DNA of 41,262 nucleotides, from the NCBI GenBank assembly GCA_002897675.1, contig BDSU01000002.1:1-41262 (forward strand), written 5' to 3'. Shown one piece after another: positions 1-8,248 of the stretch; within the stretch, counting starts at the first letter, position 1, and each line of letters starts with the position of its first letter. The notes beneath the pieces were generated by a model that had not been told where the DNA came from, searched no databases, and was given only the letters and a program-made list of their open reading frames with translations. The position numbers and the translations under genes were made by a program. Origin of the DNA: a bacterium BMS3Abin02 (GTDB lineage: Bacteria > Actinomycetota > Acidimicrobiia > Spongiisociales > UBA4744).

Positions 1-990
1 CACGAGTACGAGCAGGCCGGCGCGCAGATCGTCTACAGCGCGGAGGAGGCCTACCGGCGTGCCGATCTCGTGACGAGGATCGGCACGATGTCCTCGGTCG
101 AGCTGGATCTCCTCAAGCCCGGATCCGTGATCTGCAGTTTCCATCACATGGCGGTCGCCTCGAATGCACTGGTCGCCGGCTTGGTCGAACGAGAGATCAC
201 CGCCGTCTCCTATGAACTCATCGAGGATGCAGCCGGCAACCGCCCGATCCTTGCGCCGTTCAGTGAGATGGCGGGAATGCTCGCCGTGCACCTTGCCGGC
301 TACTACCTACAGAACGACTCGGGGGGAAGGGGAATCCTGCTGGGTAACGTGCCCGGGATCGCCCCACCGAACGTCGTCATCCTCGGCGCGGGAATCGCCG
401 GTCGAACGGCGGCATGTCACGCGAAGGCTGCCGGAGCTCGCGTCGTCGTAGTCGACACCGACATGGCCAAGTTGAGAACGGTGAGTTCCCGATGTGGCGG
501 CCAGGTTGCGACCGCCAATGCCAGTCTCGAGCCGCTGGAGAACTACACGGCTTCGGCGGACGTGCTCATCGGCGCCGTGCTCATTCCCGGCGCGCGAGCT
601 CCGATTCTGGTGACCGAGGAGATGGTCGAAGGAATGCGTCGAGGAAGCGTGATCGTCGACCTTTCGATCGACCAGGGTGGATGCGTGGAGACCAGCCGCC
701 CGACGAGCCTCGACCAGCCGACCTTCATCGTCCACGACGTCGTGCACTACTGCGTGCCGAACATGACCGCGAACGTTGCCCGCACCGCCTCCAAAGCGCT
801 CACGAGAGCCGTCCTGCCCCAACTCGTGTCGCTGGCCGAACGAGGAACAGGAGGTGCAGCGGCAGCGGATCCCCATCTCGCCGCGGGAGTCGTGATGTAT
901 GAAGGAAACCTCGTACACGCCCAGGTTGCAGCTGCCCACGGCTTGCCCTTCGTCGAGCTGAGATCCCTTCTGGCAGGAGCGGGCGCATGA
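1..990 (+). CDS. ald: Alanine dehydrogenase (N-terminus cut by window edge)
   Basis: NAD-dependent oxidative deamination of L-alanine to pyruvate and ammonia in the cytoplasm. The reading frame is open from base 1, so the gene starts outside the window; compared with family members about 45 residues are missing. The Rossmann motif GAGIAG lies at about 369-420 in base terms and is followed by an acidic strand end (VVVVDTD). The stretches GAVLIPGARAP, IDQGGC and HYCVPNM are hallmarks of alanine dehydrogenase rather than transhydrogenase alpha, which lacks HYC(V)xNM. The internal GTG at 70 is not the true start because the codons before it (HEYEQAGAQIV) also match the family. The stop overlaps the ATG of the CoA-transferase (ATGA), so the two are translationally coupled. 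Family assignment is firm; exact substrate is inferred. Confidence 0.88.
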   Translation, partial: HEYEQAGAQIVYSAEEAYRRADLVTRIGTMSSVELDLLKPGSVICSFHHMAVASNALVAGLVEREITAVSYELIEDAAGNRPILAPFSEMAGMLAVHLAGYYLQNDSGGRGILLGNVPGIAPPNVVILGAGIAGRTAACHAKAAGARVVVVDTDMAKLRTVSSRCGGQVATANASLEPLENYTASADVLIGAVLIPGARAPILVTEEMVEGMRRGSVIVDLSIDQGGCVETSRPTSLDQPTFIVHDVVHYCVPNMTANVARTASKALTRAVLPQLVSLAERGTGGAAAADPHLAAGVVMYEGNLVHAQVAAAHGLPFVELRSLLAGAGA

Positions 991-2285
991 ACTGGTTCGA
1001 CGACTACCGATCGAAGCTGCAGACTCCGAGCCAGGCCGTGTATCAGATCCAGAGTGGCGATCGTGTCTACTACGGAGGGAACGCGGCGATCCCGTGGGCA
1101 CTGGTCAGGGCGCTCGCAGAACGAGGCGAAGAACTCTCCGACGTGCAACTCAACCACGTTCTCCTCGTGGGCGATGATCCGCTCTCCGATCCGGCGATGG
1201 CCGATCATTTCCGTCACAACTCGCTCTTCGTGGGACCGGCGGATCGGGCCGCGGTGAACGAAGGACGGGCAGACTACGTTCCGATCTTCCTGCACCAGAT
1301 TCCGCGCCTGTTCAAAGAGAACATCATTCCCCTGGACGTCGCAATGCTGATGGTGTCCCCGCCGGACGAGCACGGCTTCATGAGTCTCGGCGTCGAGACG
1401 CTCGCCTCCCAGGCGGCCTACCAGTCGGCCAAGAAGGTGATCGTCCAGGTGAACACGAAAATGCCGCGCATTCTCGGCGATTCATTCCTCCACGTGAGCA
1501 GGGTCGACACGATCGTCGAGCACACCGAAGCGTTGCCCAACCTCATACCGAAACCGGCCACCGAGATCGAGCGCACGATCGCGGCGCACGTACTCGAACT
1601 CATCCCGCCCCACTCGACGGTGCAGATGGGCATCGGCGGCATCCCAGACTCGGTCTACGAGTCGATGGAAGGCGATCTGCAGCTCGGGATCCACACCGAG
1701 ATGCTGTCCGACGGAGCCATGCGCGCCATCGAACGCGGTGTCGTCACCGGGACACACAAGTCGCTCCATCCCGGGAAGGTCGTGATCACGTTCGCGATGG
1801 GAAGCGACGAGCTCTACGAGTTCCTCGACAACAATCCGCTCATCGAGGCACACCCCGTCGACCACACGAACGATCCGTTCGTCGTTTCCCAGAACGACAA
1901 CATGGTCGCCATCAACTCCGCGATCGAGCTGGATCTGACCGGACAAGTCTGCTCCGACTCGATCGGCCCCTACATCTACTCGGGGTTCGGTGGACAGGTC
2001 GACTTCATCCGCGGTGCGGCGAAGTCCAACGGTGGCCGACCCATCATCGCGCTTCCCGCAACCGCGAAGGGCGGAACGCTCTCCCGCATCGTCCCGTTCC
2101 TGAAGCAGGGCGCCGGTGTGGTCACCAGCCGTGCCGACGTCCACTACGTCGTCACCGAGTACGGCGTTGCCAACCTGTTCGGCATGAATCTCCGGGAGCG
2201 GGCAGAGGCGCTGATCGCGATCGCCGCCCCTCAGTTTCACGAAGAGCTGGAGGCGGCCGCGAAGGAACGCAAGCTGCTGCCGTGA
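987..2285 (+). CDS. Acetyl-CoA hydrolase/4-hydroxybutyrate CoA-transferase family protein
   Basis: 432-residue CoA-transferase of the Cat1/Cat2/AbfT family, which moves CoA between acyl-CoA and a free acid through a glutamyl-CoA thioester. The glycine motif GIGGIP is at residues 215-220. The likely catalytic glutamate is Glu238 in GIHTEM, the same number I recall for the AbfT catalytic residue. Downstream ALPATAKGGTLSRIVP, VTEYGVANL and the C-terminal helix also fit. Length is normal. It overlaps the alanine dehydrogenase by 4 nt and is followed by a 111-nt gap before lutA. The acyl substrate cannot be read from sequence; with alanine and lactate oxidation alongside it may handle short-chain acyl groups such as acetate, propionate or 4-hydroxybutyrate. 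Confidence 0.88.
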   Translation: MNWFDDYRSKLQTPSQAVYQIQSGDRVYYGGNAAIPWALVRALAERGEELSDVQLNHVLLVGDDPLSDPAMADHFRHNSLFVGPADRAAVNEGRADYVPIFLHQIPRLFKENIIPLDVAMLMVSPPDEHGFMSLGVETLASQAAYQSAKKVIVQVNTKMPRILGDSFLHVSRVDTIVEHTEALPNLIPKPATEIERTIAAHVLELIPPHSTVQMGIGGIPDSVYESMEGDLQLGIHTEMLSDGAMRAIERGVVTGTHKSLHPGKVVITFAMGSDELYEFLDNNPLIEAHPVDHTNDPFVVSQNDNMVAINSAIELDLTGQVCSDSIGPYIYSGFGGQVDFIRGAAKSNGGRPIIALPATAKGGTLSRIVPFLKQGAGVVTSRADVHYVVTEYGVANLFGMNLRERAEALIAIAAPQFHEELEAAAKERKLLP

Positions 2286-2396
2286 GACTCCCTGCCGGTC
2301 CACCCGGAGCGCTGATGGGTTCATCTCGAGTGGGGGCGAGCACCGACCAGAGCACGGTCCGCGCCAGGAGAGGGCCGAGCGAGTAGCGTCCTGGCC

Positions 2397-3122
2397 ATGG
2401 CCACCGTGCAGCTGTTCGTCACGTGCCTCGTCGATGCGTTCGCGCCGCAGGTCGGAGAGGCCGTCGTGGACCTCCTCGAGCGACTCGGACTGACCGTCGA
2501 GTTCCCCTTCGGGCAGACGTGCTGTGGTCAGCCTGCGTTCAACGCCGGTTTCGACGATGAAGCCCGGCGTATGGCCGTGCACACGCTCCAGGTGTTGGAC
2601 GACACCGAAGGCACAATCGTGCTGCCATCGGGGTCGTGTGCGGACATGATCATCCACCACATCCCCGATCTCGTCGCCGACGACCCCGACCTCTCCGAGT
2701 CGGCGCAAAGAGTCGCGGCGAGGACACGCGAGCTCACCTCGCTCCTGGTCGATGACCTCGGCGCGACCGATGTGGGCGCCACCGGTGCCGGCTCCTGCAC
2801 CCTGCACCACTCATGCCATGGCCTGCGGAACCTCGGAGTGAAGTCACAGCCCGAGCAGCTCCTCGACAATGTCCAAGGGATGGATCGGGTGGAACTCTCA
2901 GACGCGACGGAGTGCTGCGGCTTCGGCGGCCTGTTCTCCATCGAGATGCCCGACGTGTCTGTCGCGATGCTCGACAGGAAGCTCGACAACATCGAAGCGA
3001 GCGGTGCCGGCACCGTCGTCGGAGGCGATCTCTCGTGTCTCATGCACATCGCAGGAGGCCTGCATCGCCGTGGAAGCTCCATCGAAGTTCGCCACATCGC
3101 CGAGATCCTCACGAAGCCATGA
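2397..3122 (+). CDS. lutA: Lactate utilization protein A (CCG-domain Fe-S protein)
   Basis: 241 residues, the usual size for LutA/YkgE, a subunit of the LutABC iron-sulfur L-lactate oxidation complex (lactate to pyruvate). Two cysteine-rich CCG modules are visible: QTCCGQPAFNAG near residue 40 with SGSC near 78, then HHSCHG near 138 and ECCGFGG near 172. The N-terminus VQLFVTCLVDAFAPQVG is typical of the family. The start ATG has a TAGCGT-like -10 seven bases upstream and no good ribosome site, so a leaderless transcript is possible. Its stop overlaps the lutB ATG (ATGA). Very secure from motifs and from the lutB/lutC neighbours. Confidence 0.94.
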   Translation: MATVQLFVTCLVDAFAPQVGEAVVDLLERLGLTVEFPFGQTCCGQPAFNAGFDDEARRMAVHTLQVLDDTEGTIVLPSGSCADMIIHHIPDLVADDPDLSESAQRVAARTRELTSLLVDDLGATDVGATGAGSCTLHHSCHGLRNLGVKSQPEQLLDNVQGMDRVELSDATECCGFGGLFSIEMPDVSVAMLDRKLDNIEASGAGTVVGGDLSCLMHIAGGLHRRGSSIEVRHIAEILTKP

Positions 3123-4507
3123 CCTCCTTCCTCGAGCGAGCGCGTTCGGACATCGGCACTGCCCCGATCGCTGCACTCAACGTGGGGGCGCGGCGATTCT
3201 CAGCCCATCGCGACCATGCCGTCGAGGCGTTTCCGGCGATGGACGACATGCGGGATCGCGCTCGTGAGATCCGCCTCCACACGCTCGCGAATCTGGATCG
3301 TTATCTCGCGCAGTTTGCGGACACCCTCGAGGCGGCGGGAGGAGACGTGTTCTTTGCCGCGGACGCACGCGAAGCGAACGATTATGTCGTGCAACTCGCG
3401 CGCGCCCGAGGTGTGCAGCGCATCGTCAAGTCCAAGTCGATGCTGACGGAAGAGCTCCGCCTCAATGACGCGCTCGAAGCCGAGGGGATGGAGGTCGTCG
3501 AGACCGACCTCGGAGAGTTGATCGTGCAACTCGCGGAGGACCGTCCGTCGCACATCATCGCACCGGTCCTCCACAAGACCCGCTTCGAAGTCGGTGCGCT
3601 GTTCGAAGAGAAGCTCGGCGTCCCCTACACGGACGATCCGATCGAGCTGAACTCGATTGCCCGCCGTCATCTCCGCCCCCTGTTCCTCACCGCCGACATG
3701 GGAATCAGCGGCGTGAACGTGGCCGTTGCGCAGACCGGATCCATCTGCATCGTCACGAACGAAGGCAACGGCCGGCTCACCACGACGGCGCCCAGAATCC
3801 ACGTCGCGATGTTGGGTGCGGAGCGCCTCGTCCCGTCGATCGGGGACATGTCCGTCATCTTGGAGGTGCTCGCCCGCAGTGCGACAGGCCAGAAGCTGAG
3901 CGTCTACACGAATGTCCTGACCGGCCCTCGCCGCCCCGGTGAACCGGACGGTCCGGACGAACTGCATGTCGTGATCGTCGACAACGGGCGCTCGAAGGTC
4001 CTGGAGGGTCAAGGCTCCGAGATCCTGGCGTGTATCCGCTGCGGAGCGTGCCTCAACGTCTGCCCCGTGTACCGGACCGTCGGCGGCCACGCCTACGGCA
4101 GCACGTATCCGGGGCCTGTCGGATCGGTACTCACCCCTGCGCTGTTCGACCTCGACGAATGGTCGGACCTGCCGTACGCATCCACGCTCTGCGGAGCATG
4201 TCTGGAGGTATGTCCCGTTCGTATCGACATTCCCCGGCTCCTGCTCGGTCAGCGCCGCCTGTCCGTGCAGACGCGAACAGGACCCATGTGGATGCGGCGC
4301 CCGTTACGCGCCTACGCAAGCGCAGCGACGCATCCCCGTCGCTTCCGCGCGCTGCTGCGCATCGGTGCCGCCATCGGTCGTCTATTCCGCTCCGGATGGA
4401 TCCTGCGGCTTCCCTGGCGCGGCGCCGCATGGACCCAGGGCAGGGATCTGCAGACACCGGCCAAGTCGTTTCACCGACGCTGGAAGGGGCGCAACCGTGG
4501 ATCGTGA
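3119..4507 (+). CDS. lutB: Lactate utilization protein B (4Fe-4S, LUD domain)
   Basis: 462 residues starting at the ATG overlapping the lutA stop; longer upstream readings in this frame are out of register with lutA and are not used. The N-terminal two thirds is the LUD domain (VAVAQTGSICIVTNEGNGR near residues 200-218). The C-terminal part carries the ferredoxin-like motifs CIRCGACLNVCP (Cys305, 308, 311, 315) and CGACLEVCP (Cys358, 361, 365), separated by the conserved GGHAYGSTYPGP loop. It is the electron-carrying core of the LutABC complex. The end overlaps lutC by 11 nt, so the three genes are one translational unit. Confidence 0.94.
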   Translation: MTSFLERARSDIGTAPIAALNVGARRFSAHRDHAVEAFPAMDDMRDRAREIRLHTLANLDRYLAQFADTLEAAGGDVFFAADAREANDYVVQLARARGVQRIVKSKSMLTEELRLNDALEAEGMEVVETDLGELIVQLAEDRPSHIIAPVLHKTRFEVGALFEEKLGVPYTDDPIELNSIARRHLRPLFLTADMGISGVNVAVAQTGSICIVTNEGNGRLTTTAPRIHVAMLGAERLVPSIGDMSVILEVLARSATGQKLSVYTNVLTGPRRPGEPDGPDELHVVIVDNGRSKVLEGQGSEILACIRCGACLNVCPVYRTVGGHAYGSTYPGPVGSVLTPALFDLDEWSDLPYASTLCGACLEVCPVRIDIPRLLLGQRRLSVQTRTGPMWMRRPLRAYASAATHPRRFRALLRIGAAIGRLFRSGWILRLPWRGAAWTQGRDLQTPAKSFHRRWKGRNRGS

Positions 4508-5150
4508 TGCGTTTCTGGCTCGAATCCGATCGGCGTCGGCGACCCTGCCGGCCTCTCCGGACCCGGGAATTCTCGTCCCTGGGCAGCCCTCCGGCGACCT
4601 CGTGACCCGCTTCTGTCGTGAGCTCGAAGCCGTCGACGGGGTACCCCACCGTGCTGCAAGCGCGGATGATGCCCTTCGCATCGTCCTCGAACTGATGGAA
4701 GGACACCGTTCGTTCATGGCCCGTGGCCCGCTGCCGGTTCCCGGCCTTGCAGGCCGCTTGATTCATGACGGCTATCGGATCATGAACAGTGACGTGCCCC
4801 CGGACCCGGCCGCGCGCATCGCACATCAACTCACCTACGAGACACTCGAGGTCGGGATCACCGGAGCGGACGCGGCTCTGGCCGAATCGGGGTCGATCGT
4901 CGTCACGTCGGGACGCGAATCTCCGCGGATGGCGTCGCTCATCCCGGAGATCCACATCGCTCTGGTCCGCACCGACCAGATCTATCCGTCGCTCAGCCAC
5001 TTCCTCGCCGAACATCCCGACGTGGCGACCCGCAGTAGCAACATGGTCGTGATCACCGGACCGAGCCGTACCGGCGACATCGAGCAGACCCTGACCCTGG
5101 GTGTGCACGGTCCGCGCCAGGTCCATGTCGTCCTCATCCCGTTCTCGTGA
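4497..5150 (+). CDS. lutC: Lactate utilization protein C (LUD domain)
   Basis: 217 residues when started at GTG 4497, which has a GGAAGGGG ribosome site about 6 nt upstream and gives the normal family length; an earlier GTG or ATG in the frame would add about 44 non-family residues lying inside lutB. The LUD signature region GITGADAALAESGSIVV is near residues 118-134, followed by IPEIHIALVRTDQIYPSL. Third member of LutABC, needed for L-lactate oxidation. Its last codons (Pro-Phe-Ser-stop) form the left arm of inverted repeat copy 1. No separate lactate permease or GntR regulator is seen nearby. Confidence 0.92.
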   Translation: MDRDAFLARIRSASATLPASPDPGILVPGQPSGDLVTRFCRELEAVDGVPHRAASADDALRIVLELMEGHRSFMARGPLPVPGLAGRLIHDGYRIMNSDVPPDPAARIAHQLTYETLEVGITGADAALAESGSIVVTSGRESPRMASLIPEIHIALVRTDQIYPSLSHFLAEHPDVATRSSNMVVITGPSRTGDIEQTLTLGVHGPRQVHVVLIPFS

Positions 5151-5191
5151 CGGTTGAACCGGTTAGTTCCTGCGAAGCGTCACGAGAAGGG
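5138..5191. repeat. Inverted repeat copy 1 (terminator-like) between lutC and DUF885 gene
   Basis: Left arm CCCGTTCTCGTGACG (5138-5152) pairs with CGTCACGAGAAGGG (5178-5191) with one missing base; the loop is about 25 nt. It sits exactly where two convergent genes meet and its arms are part of both coding ends. The same arms recur at 12712 and 29240. It probably acts as a bidirectional terminator, but there is no clear T-run. Confidence 0.7.
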
Positions 5192-6848
5192 AAGTGGTCC
5201 AGTCCTTCACCAACCGGTCCAGCGTCGTGAGCGGCATCATGCCCGAGCCCAGCACCGTGTCGTGGAATCCCTTGATGTCGAAGCTCTCGCCCAGAGCCGT
5301 CTCCGCCTCGCTCCGCATCCGCTGGATCTCGAGACGCCCGATCATGTAGGCGAGCGCCTGACCCGGCAAGCCGATGTAGCGGTCGATCTCGTTCTCGATC
5401 GTGCCAATCGACATCGGAGAGTTCTCGGCGAAGAAGTCGATCGCCCGCCGGCGACTCCACCCTTTCGCGTGCAAGCCCGTATCGACGACCAACCGGCCGG
5501 CGCGCATCGAGTCTGCGGAGAGCATGCCGATGCGCTCCAACGGACCCGAGTACAAGCCCATCTCGTCGGCAAGGCGTTCGGTGTACAGACCCCAGCCTTC
5601 GGCGTAGGCCGTCACACCTGCGTGCTTTCGGAACTCGGGGATTTCCTCGAGTTCCTGGGCAATCGCCAGCTGAAGGTGGTGACCCGGTATTCCCTCGTGA
5701 TACGCCACCGCCTCGATCTCATAGCGGCCCCAGTTTGTCGGATCGGACGTGTTGACGAAGAACATGCCGGGTCGGGACCCGTCGGTGGCCGGCGGGAAAT
5801 AGAACGCGGTCGGCCCACTCGGCGTTTCGGCGACGATGCAGTCGGCCTTCGGAAGACGCCCGAACCAGTCCCCGATCGCGGCCTTGGCCTTTGCCAGCGC
5901 ACGCTCTGAGGCAGCGACGACTTCCGGGCCTGCCACAAAATGCAGATCCGGATCCTCGCGTAGACGCGTGAAGATCTCGGTGAGATCGTCGGTGCCGAGA
6001 GCCTCCTTACCGAGCTTTCGATACTCGCCGGCCAACCGCTCGACCTGGTCGAGACCGATGTCATGGATCTCATCGGCCTTCAACCGCAGCGTCGTGTGCT
6101 GATGAATCGCCTTTGCGTAGAGTTCGTCGCCGCCGGATACCCAGGACACGCCGCTTCGTTCTTGCGGCCTGGCAAAGGGCAAGATCTCGTCTGCGATGAT
6201 GTCTCGGTACCGCTGCAACGATGGCCGGATCGCGTCACGAACGACGTTGGCGAGACGCTCCTTCCACGCCTCGGTTGCCGCCGTGTCGAAGGATCCCGGG
6301 ACCCGCACATCCAGAAACGGATCCTCTTCCATCGGCAACGCGAGCAGTGCATCGAGCTGCTCAACCGTCTTCTCGCTCGTCAATGCAGGCGGTGTCCTGC
6401 CATCGACAAGCCCTTCGCGCAGACGCTCGCCCATCTCATCGAACACTCGAGCGAATCCCCGGTACTTCTCGACCAACGCCTCGGCATGCTCGGACTCCTC
6501 GATGGGCAACTGGGGGATCAGCACGGGGATCATCGCCTGCAGCCCCATGGCGTGGTTGACCGCGAACTCGGCCGCCCTCGTCTCGAGCGCATCGGCCCCG
6601 GTGGAGGCTTCGAAGATCAGCACATCCCTGGTGATCCGTTCCTCCTGGCCGAGGCCTGCCTGATCGATCGCCTCGGCTCGTCCGGCGAAGTCACGAAGGC
6701 GGGCGATCTGGGCATCCTCGGCCTCTCTCGACACCTCCTCGACCTTCTCGTCGAACCGGTGATCTCCGAGCATCATGGCGTGCGTCGGGTTGGTCTCCAT
6801 CGTGTAGTCCCAGTAGTCGTCGCCGAGCCTGCACAGTTCCTCGTTCAC
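5163..6848 (-). CDS. DUF885 family protein, probable zinc peptidase
   Basis: About 561 residues, the usual size for DUF885. The zinc-site motif HEGIPGHH lies at residues 384-391 (from GTG 6848) and is followed by AEGWGLYTERLADE, the expected downstream glutamate. The family has a gluzincin-like fold; characterised members cleave peptides or esters, and the substrate here is unknown. No signal peptide or membrane segment is visible, so a cytoplasmic role is likely. I prefer GTG 6848 because AAAGGG precedes it by 6 nt; GTG 6866 would add six residues and has no ribosome site. It converges on lutC and its last codons form an arm of the inverted repeat. Confidence 0.86.
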   Translation of the reverse strand: MNEELCRLGDDYWDYTMETNPTHAMMLGDHRFDEKVEEVSREAEDAQIARLRDFAGRAEAIDQAGLGQEERITRDVLIFEASTGADALETRAAEFAVNHAMGLQAMIPVLIPQLPIEESEHAEALVEKYRGFARVFDEMGERLREGLVDGRTPPALTSEKTVEQLDALLALPMEEDPFLDVRVPGSFDTAATEAWKERLANVVRDAIRPSLQRYRDIIADEILPFARPQERSGVSWVSGGDELYAKAIHQHTTLRLKADEIHDIGLDQVERLAGEYRKLGKEALGTDDLTEIFTRLREDPDLHFVAGPEVVAASERALAKAKAAIGDWFGRLPKADCIVAETPSGPTAFYFPPATDGSRPGMFFVNTSDPTNWGRYEIEAVAYHEGIPGHHLQLAIAQELEEIPEFRKHAGVTAYAEGWGLYTERLADEMGLYSGPLERIGMLSADSMRAGRLVVDTGLHAKGWSRRRAIDFFAENSPMSIGTIENEIDRYIGLPGQALAYMIGRLEIQRMRSEAETALGESFDIKGFHDTVLGSGMMPLTTLDRLVKDWTTSLLVTLRRN

Positions 6849-6922
6849 CGTCCACCCTTTCGTCACAGCGGATCACTCATCTTGACCCACTGAGGACATA
6901 ACGTCGAATCTCACGGAACGCT

Positions 6923-6968
6923 TTGCGCCACTCGGTGTATCCCTGCTATAATGTGACTGACCAGTCAC
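6923..6968 (+). promoter_or_regulatory. Promoter and TetR-type operator of the corrinoid operon
   Basis: A perfect -10 (TATAAT, 6947-6952) is preceded 18 nt upstream by TTGCGC (6923-6928). Directly after it lies the palindrome GTGACTG-AC-CAGTCAC (6953-6968), covering the expected transcription start. The TetR gene begins 15 nt later, so autorepression is the simple reading. Confidence 0.75.
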
Positions 6969-6983
6969 CCATATTGGAGTATC

Positions 6984-7598
6984 ATGGGTCGAATCACCGC
7001 CGAGGCGAAGGTCGAGGTCCGCAACCGACTCCTCGCCACCGCAGCCCGGCACTTCGCCCGCGACGGCCTCGAGCGAACGAGCATCGACGCCATCGCATCG
7101 GGAGCGGGCGTCGCCAAGGGAACCGTCTACAACTACTTCCGATCCAAGGGCGACCTCTTCGCCGAGGTCATCGCGGAAGGCGCACGACAGGCCGTGCAGC
7201 GATACGAAGCCAATCCGGCGGCGGGATCGACCAGGGACCGGCTCCACGGGTTGGCCGAGGCAGACGTGCAGGTCGTACGGGAACAGGAGCCATTCCAGCA
7301 GGTCGTGATCCGGGAAGCGCTGGCGTTTCGGCCCGAGACCTATCCCCTCGTGATCGGACACCTCGCCCCGTTTGTCGGTGCCGTGGCCCGGGTCCTCGAC
7401 GAAGGCGTGGCTGCCGGCGATGTACGTGAAGATCGGCCGGCTGCCGAGCTCGCCCTGGCCTTCGTCGGCATCCTCGCCATCTTGTACGTACAGCATTGGG
7501 GCTCAGGCGGAACATGGCCGACGCTCGAAGAGATCCCCGATCTCGCGGTCTTGCTGTTCTTCGACGGTGTGGGTCGCCGGCCAGGGGTTCAAGGATGA
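6984..7598 (+). CDS. TetR/AcrR family transcriptional regulator
   Basis: 204 residues. The N-terminal helix-turn-helix domain spans about residues 8-55 with the typical ARHFARDGLERTSIDAIASGAGVAKGTVYNYF pattern (shown here as one known motif region, residues 20-51), then KGDLFAEVI. The C-terminal ligand domain is variable and ends with a hydrophobic helix. The gene follows a strong promoter with a palindrome overlapping the start site and overlaps the methyltransferase by 4 nt (ATGA), so it is the first gene of the operon and likely its own repressor. The ligand is unknown; a corrinoid, metal(loid) or a substrate of the methylation system are all possible. Confidence 0.92.
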   Translation: MGRITAEAKVEVRNRLLATAARHFARDGLERTSIDAIASGAGVAKGTVYNYFRSKGDLFAEVIAEGARQAVQRYEANPAAGSTRDRLHGLAEADVQVVREQEPFQQVVIREALAFRPETYPLVIGHLAPFVGAVARVLDEGVAAGDVREDRPAAELALAFVGILAILYVQHWGSGGTWPTLEEIPDLAVLLFFDGVGRRPGVQG

Positions 7599-8248
7599 GC
7601 ACGTACGCGTTCATGCGCCGGCTCGAATCGACACCGTCTCGCTACGACCGCGGCATCCGGCTCCTGAGCCGGGGCCGCATGTCCGGCGTCTACGAGCGTG
7701 TCGCCGAACTGGCGGCAGGACCAGGGCTGCGTGTCCTCGACATCGGCTGCGGAACCGGAGGGGTCACCCTGGCGTGCGCTGCACGGGGAGCCGAGACGAT
7801 CGGTATCGACCGGGATGCCGGCATGCTCGAGGTCGCCGCCGCGAAGCCGGCCCCTGCGACCGGGAGCGTCGAATGGGTGGAGTTGGGGGCGGCCGAGATC
7901 GAGGACCGGTTCGATCCCGAAACGTTCGATGCCGTCGTGTCGTGTCTCGTCTTCAGCGAGATGTCCCCGCAAGAGCGCTCCTACGTGCTCGGGATCGTCC
8001 ATGATCGACTTCGCCCGGGAGGACGGCTGGTGATCGCCGACGAGGTCGAACCGGCCGGCGGCGGCGCCCGTCTCGTCTACCGAACCTTGCGGATACCCAC
8101 AGTGGCGGTGACCTGGCTGCTCACCCAGACGACGACACATCCCGTACATGGCCTCACGGACGCCGTGCGCCGAGCGGGCTTCGTGGACATCGACGAGGAA
8201 CACCCGTGGTCGTCCTTCGTCATCTCGAGCGCGAGGAGACCATCATGA
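7595..8248 (+). CDS. cpaM: SAM-dependent methyltransferase associated with HgcA-like corrinoid protein
   Basis: 217 residues, class I methyltransferase. Motif I VLDIGCGTGG is at residues 47-56, the acidic SAM-ribose residue is in IGIDRDAG, and the post-motif RPGGRLVIADEVEP follows. The N-terminus (YAFMRRLESTPSRYDRGI) and a moderately hydrophobic C-terminal stretch (TVAVTWLLTQTTTHPVHGL) resemble methyltransferases found next to HgcA-like proteins, which I recall being named CpaM; I could not check this against a database. It overlaps the TetR gene and the corrinoid gene by 4 nt each, so the products are made together. It may feed or accept methyl groups from the corrinoid protein, or modify a product. 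Confidence 0.8.
   Translation: MSTYAFMRRLESTPSRYDRGIRLLSRGRMSGVYERVAELAAGPGLRVLDIGCGTGGVTLACAARGAETIGIDRDAGMLEVAAAKPAPATGSVEWVELGAAEIEDRFDPETFDAVVSCLVFSEMSPQERSYVLGIVHDRLRPGGRLVIADEVEPAGGGARLVYRTLRIPTVAVTWLLTQTTTHPVHGLTDAVRRAGFVDIDEEHPWSSFVISSARRPS

Noticed and set aside
70-72. GTG at 70 as the start of alanine dehydrogenase
   Set aside because: The 23 codons before it also match the family, so the gene begins outside the window.
1482-2810. 442-codon minus-strand open frame opposite the CoA-transferase and lutA
   Set aside because: Antisense shadow of two clearly real genes, with no ribosome site and no domain.
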